Origin: Planctomycetaceae bacterium
Lineage (GTDB): Bacteria > Planctomycetota > Planctomycetia > Pirellulales > UBA1268
Assembly: GCA_947453875.1 (NCBI GenBank)
Contig: CANGIH010000068.1
Coordinates: 1 to 9,303, forward strand
Direction: 5' to 3'
Length of the DNA stretch: 9,303 nucleotides
Made by a program: the position numbers and the translations under genes. Below are positions 7,105 to 9,303 of this stretch, in pieces (the stretch's first letter is position 1; each line of letters begins with the position of its first letter). The notes beneath the pieces are model-generated. The model was not told the origin of the DNA. It saw nothing but the letters and a program-made list of their open reading frames with translations, and searched no databases.

Positions 7105-7601
7105 TCCCCACGCTTCTGGCGGTGCACCCGCTGGCGACGACCAATGCCGTGCTCAACTGCATCTCGACGGTGCTGCTCGTGGCCGGCTGGATCGCCATCC
7201 GCCGCGGCAACTGGCGGGCCCACCGTGCGGCCATGATGGCGGCATTCCTTGTCTCGACGGTGTTTCTCTGTTGTTACCTCGCCTACCACTGGGTCGTCGG
7301 CCATGTGCCGTTCCCAGGGCAGGGGGGAGTGCGAACCCTCTACTTCCTGATCCTCATCACCCATATCGTGCTGGCCGCAGTCGTCCCCGTGCTGGCGATC
7401 CGGATGTTTTTCCTCGCCTTCCGGGGCCGACTCGACGCCCACCGCCGCCTCGGGCGGATTGCGTTGCCGATCTGGCTGTATGTGAGTGTCACCGGCGTGG
7501 TGATCTACGTGATGCTCTATCACCTCTATCCGCCCCTGGTGCCCGCCGAAGGGCGCGCCGCGAAGATGTCGGCACGGGTGGCGGTCGTGACTCCCGTGTA
7601 G
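7101..7601 (+). CDS. DUF420 membrane protein, probable oxidase assembly factor
   Basis: A DUF420 (YozB-like) protein of 166 residues with four predicted helices (about 14-34, 43-63, 79-105, 121-141). Characteristic segments are NAVLNCIS at the start of helix 1, HRAAMMAAFLVS (41-52), YLAYH (59-63), the loop VPFPGQGGVRTLYF, THIVLAA (H88), and DAHRRLGRIALPIWLYVSVTG spanning the start of helix 4. Several histidines near helix ends (H41, H63, H88, H114) could bind metal or heme, but this is inference. Members of this family commonly sit beside cytochrome oxidase genes, and the CtaM factor needed for aa3 oxidase activity in Staphylococcus is, to my recollection, a related protein. The start overlaps the SCO stop, so the two are probably translated together. 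The biochemical function is unknown. Confidence 0.88.
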   Translation: MIPTLLAVHPLATTNAVLNCISTVLLVAGWIAIRRGNWRAHRAAMMAAFLVSTVFLCCYLAYHWVVGHVPFPGQGGVRTLYFLILITHIVLAAVVPVLAIRMFFLAFRGRLDAHRRLGRIALPIWLYVSVTGVVIYVMLYHLYPPLVPAEGRAAKMSARVAVVTPV

Positions 7602-7615
7602 AATGACGCTGACGA

Positions 7616-7638
7616 CGGCCCTGGCCCGACAGGGGCCG
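7616..7638 (+). other. GC-rich hairpin in the spacer after the DUF420 gene
   Basis: CGGCCCTG (7616-7623) can pair with CAGGGGCCG (7630-7638) across a six-base loop, with one bulged G. No T run follows, so it is not a typical intrinsic terminator. It lies in the 63-nt spacer before the small CxxC gene and could influence mRNA stability or partly separate the downstream genes from the oxidase genes. Confidence 0.3.
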
Positions 7639-7664
7639 GCTGATACCACCCGACGAGGTCGATC

Positions 7665-7994
7665 ATGTCTGCCATCCCCGAATCCCGCCTCTTCAAGGTT
7701 CTCCGTCAACCTGCCGTGGTGGTGGTTGTCGTGGCGGTGGTGCTCCTGATGGCGTCGGGGGAGGCGTCGGCCTGCCCCACCTGCAAGGATGGCGTGGCCG
7801 AATCGGATCCCGAGGGGATGAATCTGGCGCGGGGCTACTTCTACAGCATCCTCATCATGCTCGCGATGCCCTTCACGCTTGCCGGTTCGTTCGGAGCCTA
7901 TGTCTGGCGGGAGATGCGCAGGCAGGAGCGGGCCAGGCTCGCCGGGGACGCCGCGGAGGCTTCCCTGCCGACGTTGACTCACCGTCATCCCTGA
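7665..7994 (+). CDS. Small exported or membrane protein with a CPTCK motif, function unknown
   Basis: A 109-residue protein that I recognise only as a type often seen near planctomycete respiratory genes. Residues about 15-31 are strongly hydrophobic (a valine run), followed by an ASA signal-peptidase-like site directly before C37, so the mature protein may begin at CPTCK (C37, C40). If uncleaved, the segment is a membrane anchor. A second helix spans about 57-80 (FYSILIMLAMPFTLAGSFGA), then a basic, probably cytoplasmic, tail. The CxxC pair would sit on the outer face, where copper delivery or thiol exchange with SCO or CoxB is conceivable; this is inference from location and motif. There is no CH after the motif, so it is not a c-type heme site. 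GAGG at 7655-7658 supports the ATG. Confidence 0.8.
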   Translation: MSAIPESRLFKVLRQPAVVVVVVAVVLLMASGEASACPTCKDGVAESDPEGMNLARGYFYSILIMLAMPFTLAGSFGAYVWREMRRQERARLAGDAAEASLPTLTHRHP

Positions 7995-8022
7995 TTCGTG
8001 TCTGGATGTGGGTCGGGTCGTC

Positions 8023-8028
8023 GGGGGA
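8023..8028 (+). promoter_or_regulatory. Purine-rich ribosome-binding site favouring the GTG start at 8035
   Basis: GGGGGA lies six bases before GTG 8035. The same frame can open at GTG 8008, which lacks a comparable site, so 8035 is the preferred start of the following gene. Confidence 0.5.
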
Positions 8029-8034
8029 ATCACC

Positions 8035-9021
8035 GTGGACACTCCGCCAAACGATCCATCCGGCATCCGTCAGGCGCGAAACTGGCTCGCCCGGGATGAA
8101 CATCGCCGCCTCTTCTGGACATGGATGCCCCCGGCACTGGTGATCCTGCTCCTGGCGGGGTGGGTGGAGCGGGCCCTGTGGGGGCCCGCTGTTTCCCCAG
8201 CTCCCGTGCAGGTCGACACGGTCCTCGGTCGCGGGCCGGTGACGCGGTCGATCGACGATGCGGTGACGATCGAACCGGCGATCGATCCGCTGCCGGGGGC
8301 GGGGGATGGCACGGGGCTTGCCGCGGATGCCGCGGCGCTCGCCTTCGTCCGTGACGACACGGTCTTCCGGTCCGCTGATCAGTCGGCCTGGTTCCAGATC
8401 TGGGAGCGGCTCCGTGCAGAGGCTGATGCCGGAGCGAAGCCCTCGGGTCGCGAGGTGACCTTCGCCCAGATCTACTCGCAACCGCAGAGCTACCGTGGCC
8501 GAAGGGTGCGGATGGAGGGCACCATCCGTCGCCTCCAGGAGGTGCCAGCGCCATCCAACGCGATCGGCATCGATCGATACTGGCAGGCGTGGCTCGAGCC
8601 GGCGGGTGGGCCCGCTTCTCCGGTCGTCGTCTACTTCCTCTCGCTTCCCGCCGGGACACCCACGGGCATGCGTGTCGACATGCCGGCGATCGTCGATGGC
8701 GTGTTCTTCAAGCGCTGGGCCTATCAGGCGAGCGATGCGATCAGGCTGGCTCCCCTGCTGATGGCGACCGGGCCGCGCCAGCCACCCCGGATCGTCAGCG
8801 GTCGGGGGACGAGCCCACTGGTCGGGTGGGCGCTCGTTTCGATCGCGGCGCTGGTCGCCGCGACCTCCCTCGCCCTCCGGTTCGCAGCCGGCAAACGTCC
8901 CCCTTTCCGCCGTCATCCCGAGCGGCTCGAGGCCGACTTCTCCGCCGTCTCCACCACCGACCCGGGTGAGGCCCTGCGCCGACTGGCCGCCGCCGATGCC
9001 TGCCGGGAACCCTCGCCATGA
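8035..9021 (+). CDS. Uncharacterised membrane protein, two helices flanking a periplasmic domain
   Basis: From GTG 8035 the product has 328 residues; I cannot name its family. A hydrophobic helix at about 30-49 follows a basic N terminus, so the next part should be periplasmic. After a linker rich in Asp, Ala and Gly, residues about 140-245 form a compact domain with alternating beta-like strands (EVTFAQIYSQPQSYRGRRVR, then QAWLEP, VVVYFLSLP and DGVFFKRWAYQA), which resembles a small beta-barrel or OB-like fold. A second helix lies at about 260-283, followed by a basic cytoplasmic tail. No cysteine pair, heme motif or catalytic signature is visible. The overall plan, N-terminal helix, periplasmic beta domain and C-terminal helix, is like that of the oxidase assembly factor SURF1, but I see no sequence match. 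The stop overlaps the next start (ATGA). The alternative start at 8008 adds nine residues. Confidence 0.75.
   Translation: MDTPPNDPSGIRQARNWLARDEHRRLFWTWMPPALVILLLAGWVERALWGPAVSPAPVQVDTVLGRGPVTRSIDDAVTIEPAIDPLPGAGDGTGLAADAAALAFVRDDTVFRSADQSAWFQIWERLRAEADAGAKPSGREVTFAQIYSQPQSYRGRRVRMEGTIRRLQEVPAPSNAIGIDRYWQAWLEPAGGPASPVVVYFLSLPAGTPTGMRVDMPAIVDGVFFKRWAYQASDAIRLAPLLMATGPRQPPRIVSGRGTSPLVGWALVSIAALVAATSLALRFAAGKRPPFRRHPERLEADFSAVSTTDPGEALRRLAAADACREPSP
8168..8190 (+). repeat. Perfect 9-bp inverted repeat inside the 8035 gene
   Basis: AGCGGGCCC (8168-8176) and GGGCCCGCT (8182-8190) are exact reverse complements across a five-base loop, followed by GTTTCCCC. Eight of nine pairs are G:C, so the RNA hairpin would be very stable. 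It lies at the end of the first membrane-helix coding segment. It may be chance in GC-rich DNA, or an intragenic attenuator. Confidence 0.45.
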
Positions 9022-9303
9022 CTCTCCTTTGCGGTCTCGAGTCCTGGGCAGAGGTAGTACGGCGGCGCAGTCCCAACCGGCCACCACGCCGGCTTGTCCG
9101 GTCGCTGCTGGCGCTGTGGCTCGTCGTGGGCAGCTCATTCGCTCTCCGGGCGGACGAGCGCGGGGATGCAGGGCCCTCCTCCGCGGAGTCGCTCCGCCGC
9201 TACCTGGAGTCGTTCGCCCTCGACAGCCAGGCCCGCGAACTCCTCGATCGCCCCGGCGGGTGGGATGATGCCAGACAGGGCTTGGCGCTGCGTGTCCTCG
9301 TCA
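9018..9303 (+). CDS. Exported protein of unknown function, 3' partial
   Basis: An open frame starts at ATG 9018, overlapping the stop of the previous gene as ATGA, and runs to the window edge without a stop (95 residues visible). The N terminus is arginine-rich up to residue 28, followed by a hydrophobic core (about 29-42, SLLALWLVVGSSFA) and a plausible signal-peptidase site after A45 (LRA before DE). This looks like a Sec signal peptide with a long basic n-region, or a membrane anchor. The start of the mature part is charged and probably helical (SLRRYLESFALDSQARELL). No domain can be named from this fragment. The ATGA overlap suggests it is translated together with the 8035 gene and works in the same process. 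A start further inside the frame cannot be excluded. Confidence 0.7.
   Translation, partial: MTLLCGLESWAEVVRRRSPNRPPRRLVRSLLALWLVVGSSFALRADERGDAGPSSAESLRRYLESFALDSQARELLDRPGGWDDARQGLALRVLV

Noticed and set aside
7873..9138. A 421-codon open frame on the - strand opposite the two downstream genes
   Set aside because: It overlaps several + strand genes with good start signals and ATGA coupling, and its product has no hydrophobic or domain pattern.

Overview
This window carries most of an aerobic respiration operon, all on the + strand. It encodes an aa3-type (heme-copper) cytochrome c oxidase and the machinery that builds it. Base composition is GC-rich and the genes are packed tightly, with three ATGA stop/start overlaps (3736, 7101, 9018). 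The gene set, the sequence style of CoxB, CoxC and CtaA, and the two conserved-looking hypotheticals at the end suggest a planctomycete, perhaps of the Pirellulales. That placement is an inference from pattern recognition, not a search.

Layout: coxB (subunit II, 5' end outside the window, 2-643); coxA (subunit I, 743-2569); ctaA (heme A synthase, 2615-3739); ctaB (heme O synthase, 3736-4692); coxC (subunit III, 4775-5758); coxD (subunit IV, 5813-6307); an SCO copper chaperone (6334-7104); a DUF420 four-helix membrane protein (7101-7601); a small exported or membrane CxxC protein (7665-7994); an uncharacterised two-helix membrane protein (8035-9021); and the start of an exported protein that runs off the end (9018-9303). 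Longer spacers lie between coxB and coxA (99 nt), ctaB and coxC (82 nt), coxC and coxD (54 nt) and DUF420 and the CxxC gene (63 nt). None exceeds 300 bases. No tRNA, rRNA, CRISPR array, insertion sequence or other mobile element was seen.

How the genes work together: CtaB farnesylates heme B to heme O and CtaA oxidises heme O to heme A. SCO is the likely copper donor to the CuA site of CoxB, and DUF420 is a probable assembly factor. CoxA, B, C and D form the proton-pumping enzyme. CoxA has the YSHPAV signature of the A2 subgroup of heme-copper oxidases. Its CoxB ends shortly after the CuA domain and lacks the fused cytochrome c domain usual in A2-type caa3 enzymes, so a separate cytochrome c or Alternative Complex III subunit probably delivers electrons.

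The most noteworthy points are a periplasmic insertion of about 110 residues in CoxC; histidine-rich N-terminal tails on CoxC and CoxD, with a weaker one on CoxA; a CtaA without the usual loop cysteines; and three uncharacterised exported or membrane proteins downstream. One of these has the same overall topology as the assembly factor SURF1, which is not recognisable here. No cox11/ctaG (CuB copper chaperone) is visible in the window.
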